This document shows, piece by piece, positions 11,948-24,559 of a stretch of DNA of 64,000 bases. The DNA lies in contig NC_045146.1 in the NCBI RefSeq assembly GCF_008831285.2, positions 24,631,703-24,695,702 on the forward strand. Direction: 5' to 3'. The notes beneath the pieces are model-generated. The model did not search any database, was not told where the DNA came from, and saw only the letters and a program-made list of their open reading frames with translations. The DNA comes from Nymphaea colorata. Taxonomy: Eukaryota > Streptophyta > Magnoliopsida > Nymphaeales > Nymphaeaceae. A program made the translations under genes and the position numbers. Every line of letters starts with the position of its first letter. Within the stretch, counting starts at the first letter, position 1.

Positions 11948-13825
11948 GGAGACCGGCGGCTCCCTGTGATTGTGAGAAAAATAGTGTGCGCTTTTTAGAA
12001 ATAAGGATCAAGGAACTCATGTGTGAAGCCGCTTGGCACGGTCTTGGCCGTCCATCTCATTAATTGTTGGGGTCGGGGCTCCGTGTTCATAACGTGGATA
12101 AGGAAAAGGAGAAAAATTATTTCGAGGCAGATGTGAAGTGGCACTATACGATAGAAATGAGCTGTTGCTATTAAAAATGAATTCTTGTTATAAAAAAATG
12201 GAAAAAGTGGGCTTGAATTTGGAAGCCGTATTTTTTAGTAAAGCACCTCTTGATTCATGCAGCTGACTTTTTAGTGGTCAAAAGCTAATTTTTTAGACAG
12301 ATACACGTACTTAGACTAGAAGCCCTCCATAGTCGTGTAAAATTCACACGCAATTAGATGATAATTTTTCTGCGCGTTGAGATTTGGTAGATGGGAAATA
12401 AATTGCCTGCCAATCAGTTTCGAAGCTTCCAGACTTTCACTTTTTTTGTTGAACATATATTTTTTTTTAATGAGAAAACTTATAGCCAAGAACCCAACAA
12501 AGGGAGGAAACATGAAACATAATCAAATAGAAAAAAAAGAAAACCCAAACTCATGCACTGTATTGAAGAGCGAAATTGTTTCTCTGTCCCCTGATACCTT
12601 AAGAATAAGAAAATATATTAAACATTTTGGCTTTTGAAACCACCAGTTTTATCTTGCTTCTGCGAAATTCTGAACAAAAGCAAAATCTGTTTAAGCTTTT
12701 GATAGCAGAAGCCAAATATATGGCTCCTGAGCCTGACAAGAAGAGCCTGTGGCTCTCCTTAGATGCTCATCCAGTCAATCGTTCGCAAAGAGAAGAGACT
12801 TTAAGGAGTCGGCTTCGTGGGGTCACCCGTAGTTATCATCCATTAAGCAGTTAAAGCTCGATCTTCGTGGGCGTCACTCTCTGCGTAAGCGGAAACCATT
12901 TCTCAGAATTGAACGCGCGAAATCAAGGGCGTTTTGGTTTCGTTTCAGAGATTCAAGCTTGTTTTTTTTCCTTCAAAGAAGTTAATGAAAGAGCAACCGA
13001 ATGATGGAGAAATACAGAGCTGAGGATCACAATTTTAGTAGGTTTGAATTGAATTAGTTCTCCACCTAACTTTACAGTGCTTTTTCTTCGAGACCCATGT
13101 CTCGATTGTGAATGATCTTTTTAACTTTAAATGAGATGTACATCTTCAACTGTTGTTGGCTGTGCTGCATATTTGCAGTAAATCACAGGAATAATGGCAA
13201 TGACTCGTGAGTGAGGGGGCGAGGCGAGGGGCCATGGAGGGCTCCCATAATATTATCTATACAGCCAAGCTTGTCTTCCAAGAAAGGGAATAAGAGGCGG
13301 TGGGGAGAGAGAGGCGTCGACGCCATTAATATTGACAATTAATTGTCTTCACGATTCGTCAACTCAAACTGATTCAAGGCAGCTGCAATGTTTGTTTTAA
13401 AAAAAGGCAGAAAAGTGAGTCTCGGCCATTCCCCGTGAGCTGTCTCTCGTTTCCACTTGAACTGGAAGCCTTAGTAGCCCTAATAAATGAATGAGCTGTG
13501 CCTCATTGATTCCAGTTTAAATTTGGTAAATTATTTGTCTCGTAGAAGTTTGTATATTTCCGGAATAGTTGGTAAGTTCAGTCTATTATAATATTACCGC
13601 AATAGCTTGCATTGTAAGGATGATCTTCAATCATGGTATGTTTGTTTACTTGGGACTTCAAATTTAGGGTTGTTATTGCTCAAAGTGATTTTGAGATCTG
13701 AAATCCACTGTTTGTTTAAACAGTGAGTCTCAAAAGGTATGCATTTCCAATCAACTTCATATCTTGATATCTATCAACGGGTTTGGCCACCGGCAGTACT
13801 CAAAAGCTACGATGGATCATAGTCT

Positions 13826-13925
13826 TTAAGGGATACAGCGTAGCTAGTTCGTCAGATGGCTTATGAAGGCGTGTCCTCAGTTTGATTCCTGTGTATCCTT
13901 CTCTAAATTACACAAGAATGATCGA
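13826..13925 (+). mobile_element. SINE-like element, copy 1
   Basis: Contains a pol III box A-like stretch (cagcgtagctagttc, from about 13835) and a box B-like stretch (gtttgattcct, about 13880-13890), spaced as in a tRNA-derived SINE head. Related sequences occur at 16.4, 57.7 and 58.7 kb. Borders and target-site duplications are not defined. Confidence 0.4.
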
Positions 13926-16374
13926 GCATTAGTTGTCCGATGGTGATGTTGTGTTTTTTGATGAACAAATCAGAAATACGAAGTGAATAGCAATTGTATA
14001 TGACACCAACAAATTAATTGGGTGGTCAATAGGGATTCGGGTACTTAAAGTACTCAATAATAATGTCTTTTCAACTTAGTTAACACTTGAGCAGGAATAA
14101 AATATGGGAGATGATGCCTTGTTGACGCACTTCTCGGCCGAGGGAATAATTCGTGTTCACATTGTTGTAGTTGTTGTAGCTGTAGCCCCACATGATTCAG
14201 ATCTCCTTCCTTAGTTTTAAATAATTGTTTCTTTGGAGGCATGCCCATAAATTAAAGCGAACGGAAATCTTTTGAGGGCTCTCTGCCAATAAAAGAACCT
14301 CGAAGTTCAAATTCATTACAGGCAACAAGCATGCACCCATCTTGTTGACCCGAAACAAATGCGAAATTTCAAGTGAGAAAGTTTAGTAAGCCAAGAAACA
14401 TCCGTGGGCTTTAGTGATCGGGAAATAGAGAGGGAACTAAGAGTTATGACATTATAATTAGATTGTGAGTTAGGTTCTATGTGTTTATTTAATAGAAAAT
14501 AACAGTTTTCTTTTATTGCAATTGAAAATGAAGAGCATTCAATTAAAATGTGAAACATGGCAGAATTAGTCCTGGAGTTTCGATCAAATGAGAAAGATGA
14601 CCATTCATTTACTTCGGAAGAATTGAAGAAAGAAACCAAACTTTATACGCTGTGGCAAAAAACAAATTAACTTGTTAGAGAGGCCTTCCATCAGCTGATC
14701 AGGTTCCAATAAAGCCATGTTCTTTTCACCTGTCAGATTAATTGACACTTAATTTTGGCTGCGTCGCTGGTGGCATAAGTAGGATCTAATGCTCATTCTC
14801 ACATGCAAGTTTTTATTTTTTATTTATTCTAAATCCAACAAAACTTTTTCCTCTCGATTTTCAAGGTCAAAGGGCTCTTCTGATGATTAAAGAATCAGAG
14901 AACGTCGTCCTTGAACTGATGCAGATGAATTATATATCTTTTATTATGGACTCGAATTTGGACCTGATCACACCTGCGAGCCTCGTATGCATTTGAAGAT
15001 AGTCTCGTATACTTAAAATTCATTACAAAAGATGTAAACGTGTATAACGAAAGGACTACCGTTGCCTACTGTCTAGTTCATAACTTTTTCCTGAACTGAC
15101 GAACTCAAGGAGATCTGGTGAGATTGAGAGTGATTTGCTTTTTATTTGGTCATTATGTATTTGAATCAAAGTAACATCTGACTTTACTTTAGAAATACAT
15201 AAACTTCGCATTTGTCTCCAATTTGCCAAATGATTTTGCAAATTTTTCACTTCTTCTGTAACTTTTTGTTACAAAGCAATAGAAACTGGATCAACTCTCA
15301 ACCCTGCCATTACACACGTCTGGTCTCTTTTTCCTTCTTTTTTTGAGAGAAACCTAGTGACGGAGCCAGAAAATTTGGCATGAGGGGCACTAATTATGAA
15401 ACTCATATTTTGAGCACACCTATATGTATAAAATGTTGGAGTATGGAGCTTGATCCATACTTGTAAGGGCATTTAATGTTTTTTTTTTGTCTTTGGCGAG
15501 TTTTGCCATAATCTCATGTTTATGAGGGGACTGTTTTGGCTTGTACTATGCAATTTTTTTTTATAGTGAAAACTGCTCTGTGTGGTGTGGTGGCCGTGGA
15601 TGTAGGAGAACATTGTATCCATTTTTGTACATTCTTTTTTTCTTTCTCTCTTTCTAAATCGATTTTCTTGGTGTGTTAAGAGAGTGTGAGAGAGCTGAGT
15701 TCCTAACATAAAACAACAAACATTGGGAGACACCTATGAAAATAAAGAAATTTGAAGGGGCAACTGCCCACACGTGATCCTGACAGGCTGCTACTGGACA
15801 GGCCGTTTATCTCAACTCTGCAACCCTCATTCAAACATGGCCGAAGATGTCATAAAGAAATGAAACAAGACAAGCAGCTTCTCGCATTCAAACACGGCAA
15901 AACATGTTACCATCTTTTTCTCTGAAATGGGTTTTATCCGTTTCGAGTGAAACGGGAAAACCCGACTCGTGGCCTGTGCAGTCGAGATAAGTGATATCTC
16001 ACGAAAAAGTATATACAAGAACGGCTACAGTCATATTATATCCAGCAGCTCAAGCTGTTGGATCATTTAAGCCTAATTAAAGCCTCAACAGAAAGAGATT
16101 CGGTCTAAAAATCTCTAGCCTCATAATCCAACTATTTATGTACTTGGGGAACTGAGTTCTGTCCAAATCATGTTTGTATCCCAAACTTAAGATGCAAATA
16201 TTTGACTGATTTTCAAACTTTTCACGTGATTTTCAAGAGTTTTAAGGTTGGGATATGAAGATAGAGATGAGAACAGGGTTGGACGGAAGAAGCTCCCCCA
16301 TGGACTCCTCACAAACCTCTCATTTTATGGGTGAACCCACACTTCATTTCCTTTCATTCTTAAAGTTTATAGTT

Positions 16375-16520
16375 ACTTCGAGATTTATTACGGTACACCT
16401 TTCAACTCAAGCGTCACACATGCTACCCGTTTGCAGTCTAAATAAATCCCATCCACAAGAATCAAACTAAGGATAGATCAACACTTGAATTGACTTGAGA
16501 CCAGCATAAATTAGTGAAAA
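16375..16520 (-). mobile_element. SINE-like element, degenerate copy 2
   Basis: The box B-like gtttgattc (complement of 16457-16467) is followed on the element strand by a body that matches the copy at 58.6 kb in order: tttgcag, then a gtcacacatg/gtcgtacatg block, then tcaac. The box A region is degraded. Confidence 0.35.
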
Positions 16521-16731
16521 CCGACCAATTAAACCACACATGTCCTGTGAAAATACACAACATTCTCCCCCTCTCCTTTCTTATCCCCAAGTACAGAAGA
16601 TAAACAACTTCTCGCCTTCACAGTTACACAATAATGCAAAACAAAGTGAGAAAGAATATCTCCTTCATCTTTCTTGTGCGGGAAGCTTATACATTTAAAT
16701 ATCACAAACAAGGCCACTTTTTCTTTAATCT

Positions 16732-17764
16732 TCATCTTGTGGTTTCATCTTCTGGGCTTTCCACGTCGAAGCCACTGTCCACCCAAGCACGAAACCCTCC
16801 ACCGAGGCTTTTCACATTCTTGAAGCCCTGCGCCCATTCAATATTTCTCATTTCCACCCACATGGCAACTACCAATTAGTCCACCAGGCAATGATTTGGA
16901 AATCGTAAGCATCTAAATGTAATCGGAGAAACTTAAAGCAGTAAGTTGAAATATATTATATTACATTGAATCAATAAGCCGAAGTGCTCAAGAATTCCTT
17001 GTTCTCAAACAGGCCGATCTCCCATGTCTTTCTGACTTTAGTTTGAATTTCATTAATATTGTTTTAACATTGCATGCGGCTTGTTACGTCTATTAGCTTC
17101 TTGTTTCGAAATCGTTTACCAATTTAAAAGTACGTCTGTTTCTGATCAACTCTGAATTTCGCATGTTAATTTTCCTGCTTCAATTTGGCATCTATTATAT
17201 AAATATTACCTTGTTACAGTTGCAGAATGAACTTACCGCATTACGAAGATCGGCGGAAGCGCTCGATGATCTACCACCACCATTACAACTCTGGATCACG
17301 TAAAAATTGATTCAACAGCATTTTATCAATACAAACAAGAACAGGGAAGCTCGGAGTATTTGATTACACGATTTAAGAAAATTAATTTACCACAATAATA
17401 TGGCCGTCCTTACTGCAAACGCCTGAAACCTCTTCCAGAAACGTAGGGTTTTTCTCTCTGCCTGGAGAAGAAGTTCGAAAAGAATAGTTTAAAAATGAAA
17501 ATTAAATATATGGCATGCTTGCACTTTTATCTGGTTAGTAGTCACCGTAAATTTAGATACCTCTAGGGGTCAGGCATACGTAGGGAACATTAATGGCGTT
17601 CTTGACATGTCCCTTGCTAAATTCTTCCTTGGTCCTGAGACATCACCATCCATCAGGCAAAAAATTTCAGAAAGAAGCCACCAGTACTCCCTGGTTCATG
17701 GGTTCATAGCTGTATACGTAGTCGATTGCAATAAATTAGTCTGTGTGTGCGTGTGTATACATGT

Positions 17765-17820
<56 letters not shown>

Positions 17821-19102
17821 TGGTCTTGACTAAACGAAAGCTGCATTAGATTATAAAGACTGCTCATTATGAAATTTTTATATTACGTTCTTCGGCAAAA
17901 GTTATTGTGCTATATTTCAAACTAGACTAAGACTACTTACTATGACATTTTTAAATGTTCTTCTGCAAGAGTTATTACAGTACGGGATGCCGTATACTAT
18001 TATTTTCGTCAAAAATGACACTTGGTTTATCAACTAATTCTGCAGTATACGCAGGTTCTAGTTTATAAAGATTTGAAACTAACATCCAAAAAATTTCACA
18101 AGTATTTTACAAAAGAAAATCATATTTTAAAGAAAATGCATAGCTCAGGTCACAAATAGACCACGACGAACATGTCTACCATAATGGAAAGTGAATCAAA
18201 TAATTTTTAAATTTGTACAAGTTTCAGCTGCCACATTTCAGTATACCCATGACCCTTGTTTATGTTGTAAATCTTAGTTGCCACAAAATTCCGACTTCTT
18301 TTGCTTTCCCTATTCCATTTCTTATCCTGGTAACCGTGCCCTCGACATACTTCATTGATGTATAATTAAATGGAGGACAATCTATCCTTGGGTTGCCAAT
18401 CCATAAAAGCAATTGCAAAAAGAAAGACAGGGCTAAGATAACCAGAAATAATGATAAGAAGGGAAGTAGAGGAGCAACCTAACATCGAGGAAACTGTGCC
18501 CAGTAGCAAGTAGATCCTTTGCTGCGTAGACATTAACAGTTACGACTGCTTCATTGCTGAAAAAAACAAAAGAACTCAGAAGAAATGAACTCCATATTTG
18601 TCATAGAAAAAAAAGAAGATGAAGATTTTAGTGAGCAACAAGAAGAAGAGAACAACCTGACATCACGGAATCGGCGTCCACAAACCAGCTTGCTGGACAT
18701 CCACGATAAAAAGAAGTGTTAGAAAGAGAAAAGAATCAAACATGCGTTTCGCGCTTGCGCATGTGTGCGGTTTACTCGCTCTGTAAGTTCACCTTCCGGA
18801 GAAGAACTGCTTTGATTTAAATTCTTCTATCAGATAATGGAATGTTAAGAGCCATCAAACTGTGGAATAGAGATGAAGCTGAGATTTTGAACAAGGGAAG
18901 GAAATTAAACCATGCCTTATATCAGCCGATCCCGTTTCGGCGCTGCCGTTGACCTTGGCTGACGTTGCTTCTTTGCTGCACAACACAAGCACCATTTAGA
19001 AGAAGAAGAAGACGACGACGAATCAGAACAGGTGGGAGGTGAGAGGAAGGATGATAGAAAAGGAGAGGAGAGAGGAAGGTCTCACTGCTGCTCGGCGGCC
19101 AT
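16732..19102 (-). CDS. Rhodanese-domain sulfurtransferase B
   Basis: Eight exons: 19102-19086, 18975-18916, 18692-18657, 18556-18479, 17634-17561, 17461-17391, 17290-17237 and 16827-16732. They splice to 486 nt (161 residues) in frame. The domain runs from about residue 38: VTVNVYAAKDLLATGHSFLDVR, TKEEFSKGH, INVPYVCLTPRGR, KNPTFLEEV, the active loop SCNGGGRSS with Cys114, and SLGGGFRAW. Exon sizes of the last five exons (78, 74, 71, 54, 96) equal those of gene A exactly, which shows tandem duplication. The 17-nt first exon is also shared. Exon 2 needs a GC donor (AAG|GCATGG). Because exons 2 and 3 are both phase-2 symmetric, either could be skipped without a frameshift. A TATA-like TTTTAAA lies about 100 bases before the ATG. 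Confidence 0.85.
17766..17811. repeat. (GA)n microsatellite in an intron of rhodanese B
   Basis: Uninterrupted GA run inside the intron between exons 4 and 5. Confidence 0.97.
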
Positions 19103-20980
19103 GGATTCTCGTTCAGAAAGTTAGGGGTGCTTCAGGGAATTTGTCCGCTACAGGGACAGAGAGAGGGAGAGAGATGACAGCTTTCTGTCATCCGAATCTC
19201 ATGTTTAAAAGGACGGCGGTAGCCAGCTCGTTGCACTTGTGGGGCCCACACATCAGGTCATCCGATATTGGCATTTCTACCGTCCATCTTACGATGAACC
19301 GAGGAGGATGCATCTATTCGTCAAAACGATATTACACAAGTTTCGTCATACGTCTAAAAACTATTTTTTTTGTAATTTTTAAACATATTTCAACGGTACG
19401 CAGACAAACGTAGTTTCAATACTTTTAGCGAATATTCTTCAAGCGGTCCACGATGTTCTCATAGGACTTTCTAACCATAGCACAAAATTTTTTGCTATTA
19501 TTTTATAGAAAAAGAGTCGACGAAGTCTGTGTCAGCCGATGTACGTGTATTGATATTTATAAAGCTGATTATTGTTGTGACGATTGATTTTGGCTTAGCC
19601 ATATGATAAATCAAACTGGGAAGCATGATCTTCAAATTATCTTTACATATTTTTTCAAATAGCTTTTAAATTAAGTAAAAGAATAAGCACCAACATGGAT
19701 GTACCCTAATTTTTGATAGGTTGATAAAACGATATGTAATTGTGTTCCATTAGTCCAAAGATCTTGGTTGTTTGCTGAGACAAGAATTGTGGAATTTAAA
19801 AATTAAAATTTTTAATTTTGAGAAAATGAAAATTGTGTTATAAGAATTTGAGTTTCAAAATTATAGGCTCAATTTTTAATCAAAATTTCACAATTATGAT
19901 TCTACCCTAAGGGGGTAGAATTATTATTTCGGAATGTTAAAACTTTTTCACCATATGCATGATGGTTTTAATTCATTAGCTCTAGAATTTTAATTCATAT
20001 TTTATCAAAACACGTCATTTTCAATTTTAGGATCAAAATTCCAAACTGTCAAACACAAAGGGAGAGTAGAACTAAAATTTTCTTCCAATTCCAATTCTAT
20101 TTGAGGTAGAATTTTGTTTTTAAAACTTTATTTCTCGAATCAAAATTCAGGCCATCAATTGACCCCAAAAGAAATTCTGAATAAAGAGAAATGGATCGAT
20201 CACTTAAACATAAGATATGATATAAAACTCAACGAGCGTGATGCCATGCGTCATTCAATCTGACTTCTTTAACTGTTGGCCCTTGAGGAACGCGAATCGT
20301 ACTTTTGTTCTTTCGTTTTTTGTTTTACCTTTTCGAAGTCAAATCGTTATTGACGAGTCGGGGATCGACTAATAATAAATCTGCTGTTGACATTTGCAAT
20401 CTCACGTTGGAATCATATTTTTGTTGCCTCAACTACGTAAGGTTTTCATCTTGTTTTGTCAGGCAAAGGAAATGAGTTGGTGTTCTTCAACATATGTCTG
20501 TTTTTTCCACTTTTCAGAATTGAAACCCTCGTTCTCATTAAATTATGGACGCCACTCATATCAAAACGATACTAACCACGATCACACATCAAAAGAAATA
20601 AAAAGTTTGAGGGTTGTAACTTGTAAGCATAGACATTAATCATCAACCATCTAATTGATGTGTTATAACTTGTATAAACTCATCGAACTTTTCTCGATTC
20701 TGTGAACTCTTTTGAAGGGATGATCCATCGGAGCAACTGAAGAAAGATGTTGATCCGAAGCAACTCCCCCTCTTGGATTGAATTCAAAATAGAGAAGCCA
20801 GTGCAGACAAGCTCCCCTCAACAAGAATTCGCTTCCTTTTAGCAAAATGACTTCAAAAGATGAAATTTCTATCATAAAATGGTTAGGGATTTCTCATTGA
20901 AAAGAAAGAAGAGAGAAATTTTACAGACATAGGAAGAGCACCATGCTTGAGTTTACATCAAAATTTTAATCGTTGAAATT
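19103..20980. other. Intergenic region between rhodanese B and C
   Basis: AT-rich. Around 19.78-20.17 kb there are many aaattt runs and a 9-bp inverted pair (attctaccc 19899-19907 with gggtagaat 19913-19921). Flanking text such as the caaacacaaaggg block suggests a decayed MITE, but ends are not defined. No gene seen. Confidence 0.35.
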
Positions 20981-22072
20981 CTATTGCTGTACTTGCAGGT
21001 CAAGACCATTGTCTACCCAAGAAGCAAACCCTTTTCCTACGTTCTTCAGATTCTTGAAGCCCTGCAACAAAAGGGGAACAAAGACCAACCAACATTGTCA
21101 CTTTGAAAGCTCGATAACAGCAAATGGTTAAAACCACTGTCTTTGAAGAGATTGGAATCGCAGCAATTAACAGTACGTGGGTGCAAAATGAAGAAGCTGG
21201 CGGTCACAATAGCAAAAACATATAATTTGCATGATGAACTTACCGACTTGAGAAGATCATTGCACGCACGCGGTGATCTAACGCCATTTCGGCAGATCTT
21301 CAACACACAAAGATTTTCTTGTCAGATCTCCAAAATTGAAACTTTGTTCAAAAGGATACGATGTTGGAACATCCCAACATCCTACGGTAAGTTCTGTAAT
21401 AACAATGGTATAATCGGGAATAACTTGAAAAGGACAAAATTCTCAAAAGAGATGAAAGAAATTACCACAACAATAGGATCGTTCTTACTGAAAATCGCAG
21501 AAACCTCCTCTGTAAATCGAGGGTTCTTCTGTTTACCTGCAAAACAGGAAAACATAAGATAATATAAGAAAACCGGGAAGACTTTAACGGTTGGGCATCT
21601 CTGCAATTTTCCTCCTAGCAAAAAAGAAAAGGTTGATGATAGCTAGTACCTTGAGGGGTGAAGAACAGATAAGGAACATTTATGGCATCCTTCACGTGCC
21701 CCTTGGCAAACTCTTCCTTGGTCCTGGAACAGAGATCACCCACTCGAAATTGGGTCATTCCATATCAATCTCCTAACATAAATGTCAAAATTCTCAACAA
21801 AAGAGAGAGAGAGGGAGAGTAGAATTAAGGATGACGATGGAAGTTTAAAGAGCAGACCTAACATCAAGTAAGCGGTAACCAGAAGCAAGAAGATCCCTTG
21901 CAGCATGGACGTTGACAGTGACGATGGCATCTTTCCCGCCGGAGAGGAAGGGAACTGTCAGGGAGAGGGAGAAGAGGAAGGCGACCACCAGAGAAACCGT
22001 CAGAAAGAAAGAGAAGAAGAAGAAGGCAGCCCAGAAAATCCTCATGGACATAGCATTGTGGGAAATAGCCAT
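20981..22072 (-). CDS. Rhodanese-domain sulfurtransferase C, with N-terminal membrane anchor
   Basis: Five exons: 22072-21858, 21723-21650, 21536-21466, 21297-21244 and 21061-20981. They splice to 495 nt (164 residues) in frame. Exon 1 encodes a strongly hydrophobic segment (about residues 12-43, FWAAFFFFSFFLTVSLVVAF then more), likely a membrane anchor or signal. The domain follows: VTVNVHAARDLLASGYRLLDVR, TKEEFAKGH, INVPYLFFTPQGK, the loop ICRNGVRS with Cys122, and NVGKGFASW. The loop fits the canonical CRxGxR pattern best of the three paralogues. Internal exons of 74, 71 and 54 nt match genes A and B. It lacks the extra 5' exons, so its first exon differs from that of A and B. The start is the first ATG; a second in-frame Met at residue 8 is possible. 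Confidence 0.9.
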
Positions 22073-22539
22073 GAGCGCGTGAAAAGATAGAGAAAAAGAT
22101 CAAGAGGGTGCCGGAACGGCGTTTGGCGCAGCCCAAAATCAAACAACCAAGAATTAAAAGTTTCTCTCCATCTCTCACCCAGCGTGCCACAGCTGAAGAA
22201 AGGAAAGATAGTCCAACCGCCCACTGGCAAGAATTCCAGTGAAATCCCCGTGCCTGGCCCCTCGTTTTCATGAAACGGTGCTACGAGAAAACCGAGAGAA
22301 GGGAGAGAGTTGGTCCTCTGGATGCAAAGCCTGTTGTTTTGAGCTCAGCTGTAGAACGCAATCGGCCAATCTATGTTGAATGAAACGATCCACAGAGTCT
22401 GGCAAACCATCTGCTGGAATAGGAATAGATATAATCCCTACCGCCCCGTTTTTCGACAGACGATTATCATTTCAACTATGTTCGTCTGACTTAGTAGGTA
22501 CCTTAGGTGTTAAGGCCAAATTCCTCTTTTTCACATTCA

Positions 22540-23250
22540 CGTTACGATTTGTTTGGATGGAGGGAAAAAGAATTTTTTTTAAAAAAAAGGAGAAAGTATA
22601 AATGACAATGGAACGAAAAGGAAGGAAAAAAAATAGAATTTATAATATTTTACAATAATATTTTTAATATTAAAAAATAATTATTTACAATAAAAACATT
22701 TTAAATTTGATTTTTTGATTCAATAAAAAAGTAACCACACTTACACTCAACATTTCCTTATATAGTAATAAATATAATAAAAATTTATATCAATCAAACA
22801 AAGCGCCATTTTCAAGTGCACTAATCAGATGACATAAAAATGAAAAAAACTTGATTTTGGTAAAGGGGCCGTTGTGAAATACCATCCAAGTCTCGAGCAG
22901 TGGCGAGAATGGATAAAGAGGCGAACCCGATGCCCATCGGAGTCTTGACCAACAGCAAAGAGGGAGAAAAAGAGTCACACAAGGTCGGTTGATGTCTCTT
23001 TTGTTTTGTGAGCGAGAGTATAAAAAGGAATATTCCCAATCCCTCTAATTTTGGAGGGATTGAATTTATATTAGAGCTCCTTTCATTTTCCTGTCTTTCG
23101 TTTCCCTTTATTTACAACCAAACAATTTTTTTGTTTTCCTTTCTTTTTTTTTTTAATTAATCAACCAAACAAATGATTGATTGGTCTTTCCTTTCTTTAC
23201 CCTCCAACCAATTCTTTTCCTTCCAACCAATTCCAACCAAACAGAACGTA
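22540..23250. mobile_element. Foldback / MITE-like element, about 0.7 kb
   Basis: The left end (22540-22572, with gtttggatggagggaaa) is an imperfect inverted repeat of the right end (23200-23248, ccctccaaccaattc...ccaaccaaacagaacg). The interior is very AT-rich and non-coding. Target-site duplication not resolved. Confidence 0.4.
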
Positions 23251-23310
23251 AAAGTTGAACTAAGTTCATTTCAAAAAAACAAAGTTGAACTAAGTTCATT
23301 TCAAAAAAAC
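23251..23310. repeat. 30-bp direct tandem repeat, two copies
   Basis: The unit at 23251-23280 is repeated exactly at 23281-23310 (begins aaagttgaac, ends caaaaaaac). Confidence 0.95.
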
Positions 23311-23366
23311 TATGCACCAAGATGTACCATGGATTTAAGCTAACCCGATATATACAGAACGGGGAG

Positions 23367-23515
23367 AATTGAAATCTGCCGTTGCCATTGCCACATGTCA
23401 CTGGATGGCAACAACATTTGAAAATCATGGCTGAGAAAAACATAAACTGTAGCTAAAACCATCATAAAAATCGCTGTATCATACCGACAACATTCGGCAG
23501 TGGCAGATTTCAATT
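23367..23515. mobile_element. Small MITE-like hairpin element (149 bp)
   Basis: Perfect 14-bp terminal inverted repeats (aattgaaatctgcc at 23367-23380 and its complement at 23502-23515), extending to about 18 of 20 bases. Flanks read gag on the left and gctc on the right, with no direct target duplication. Could be a MITE or a hairpin-forming locus. Confidence 0.45.
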
Positions 23516-24559
23516 GCTCTATAAAATGGACCATTAATTAAAACACGTCTGTTTTTGACGTAATCGCGCTTGGCGGTAAGAGTTCATGGCTCAGGAGTTA
23601 TGCGCCTTGGTGGTGGTGTTCATGGCTCAGGAGTAATCGCATAAAACGTTTTCTGGTAGTATGGTCGATTGAAATATTCAATGTCACATGAAAAGCATTC
23701 GTTATGGAGTGTTCTAGAAGCTTTTTCCAGCATTATCACCCAGGCAGAAAAAGTAGCAGGGCATCCGTCCTCTGGTTGTGATGATCAGAGTTAAAAATGT
23801 TTTAAGAGACACACGGTGAGTAGATGAAAAAGCAACACAGTTCTCCCGAATAGTAAATCCGGTCTGGTCTTGGCCGTCCCTCCAAAATGGGCACTCAAAA
23901 ATGCAATTAGGTACACAGTGTGCCTTCTCTGCTGATCCCTACTTGCCATGGACAAAATGAGTATTTTAGCTCGATAGACCAAAAGAAAGAAAAAAGGAAC
24001 AAGCTGAGCTATTTGATAAGCATCTGGTGAACCAATTCAAAGTTCCCGTCAACCGCTCTGACAGAGGAAACCCTGTTGCCTTGGAGTCTTAGAATCGAAC
24101 GGTATTTCAACTTAAAGAAGTTTGAAGAAATTTGAAGACCCAATAGATATATCCTCACTGTTGATAAAGGTCTGGGTATGGGTACGACAATGCAGATATG
24201 TCCATTTTAAAAAATAAGGGGAGAGAGACGAACATACGAGAGGAAACATCCATTTAAACACAACAGTTCAATCTGGAAAACATCAATTATGCTTTAATAT
24301 GGTTTGATAAATCCCCACGTGACAAAGATTTACAATTGAAGAAAGATCTTACACTTTACTTGGAGAATGTCAGCACATAGCATAATAATATCTTTAATCT
24401 TCCCATCCTCCGATCCCCAGTTTGAGTGCTTCTAGTTACCTTACTGCACCACTAGAAAATCATGTACTGCAACAGCAAGCTTAGAAGCTCTTGTGCACGG
24501 CTGAGCTGGGCTTGATCACACCATGTCCGGGTTCAAATTGTGAAAACAATGAATACTCA

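Larger units (their letters stand above)
11950..16731. other. Intergenic region between rhodanese genes A and B
   Basis: About 4.8 kb without a recognisable gene. It holds one plus-strand SINE-like element near 13.8 kb and one degenerate minus-strand copy near 16.4 kb. A fragment at 15355-15395 recalls a dispersed plant repeat (gtgacggagccag). No rhodanese relic was found. Confidence 0.5.
22073..24559. other. Intergenic region between rhodanese C and the cyclophilin
   Basis: Holds the rhodanese C promoter, a foldback-like element (22.54-23.25 kb), a two-copy 30-bp tandem repeat and a small MITE-like element. No gene recognised. The right end should include the 3' untranslated region of the cyclophilin. 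Confidence 0.45.

Noticed and set aside
13313-13324. Perfect 12-bp palindrome ggcgtcgacgcc
   Set aside because: Expected by chance at this scale and has no context suggesting a binding site.
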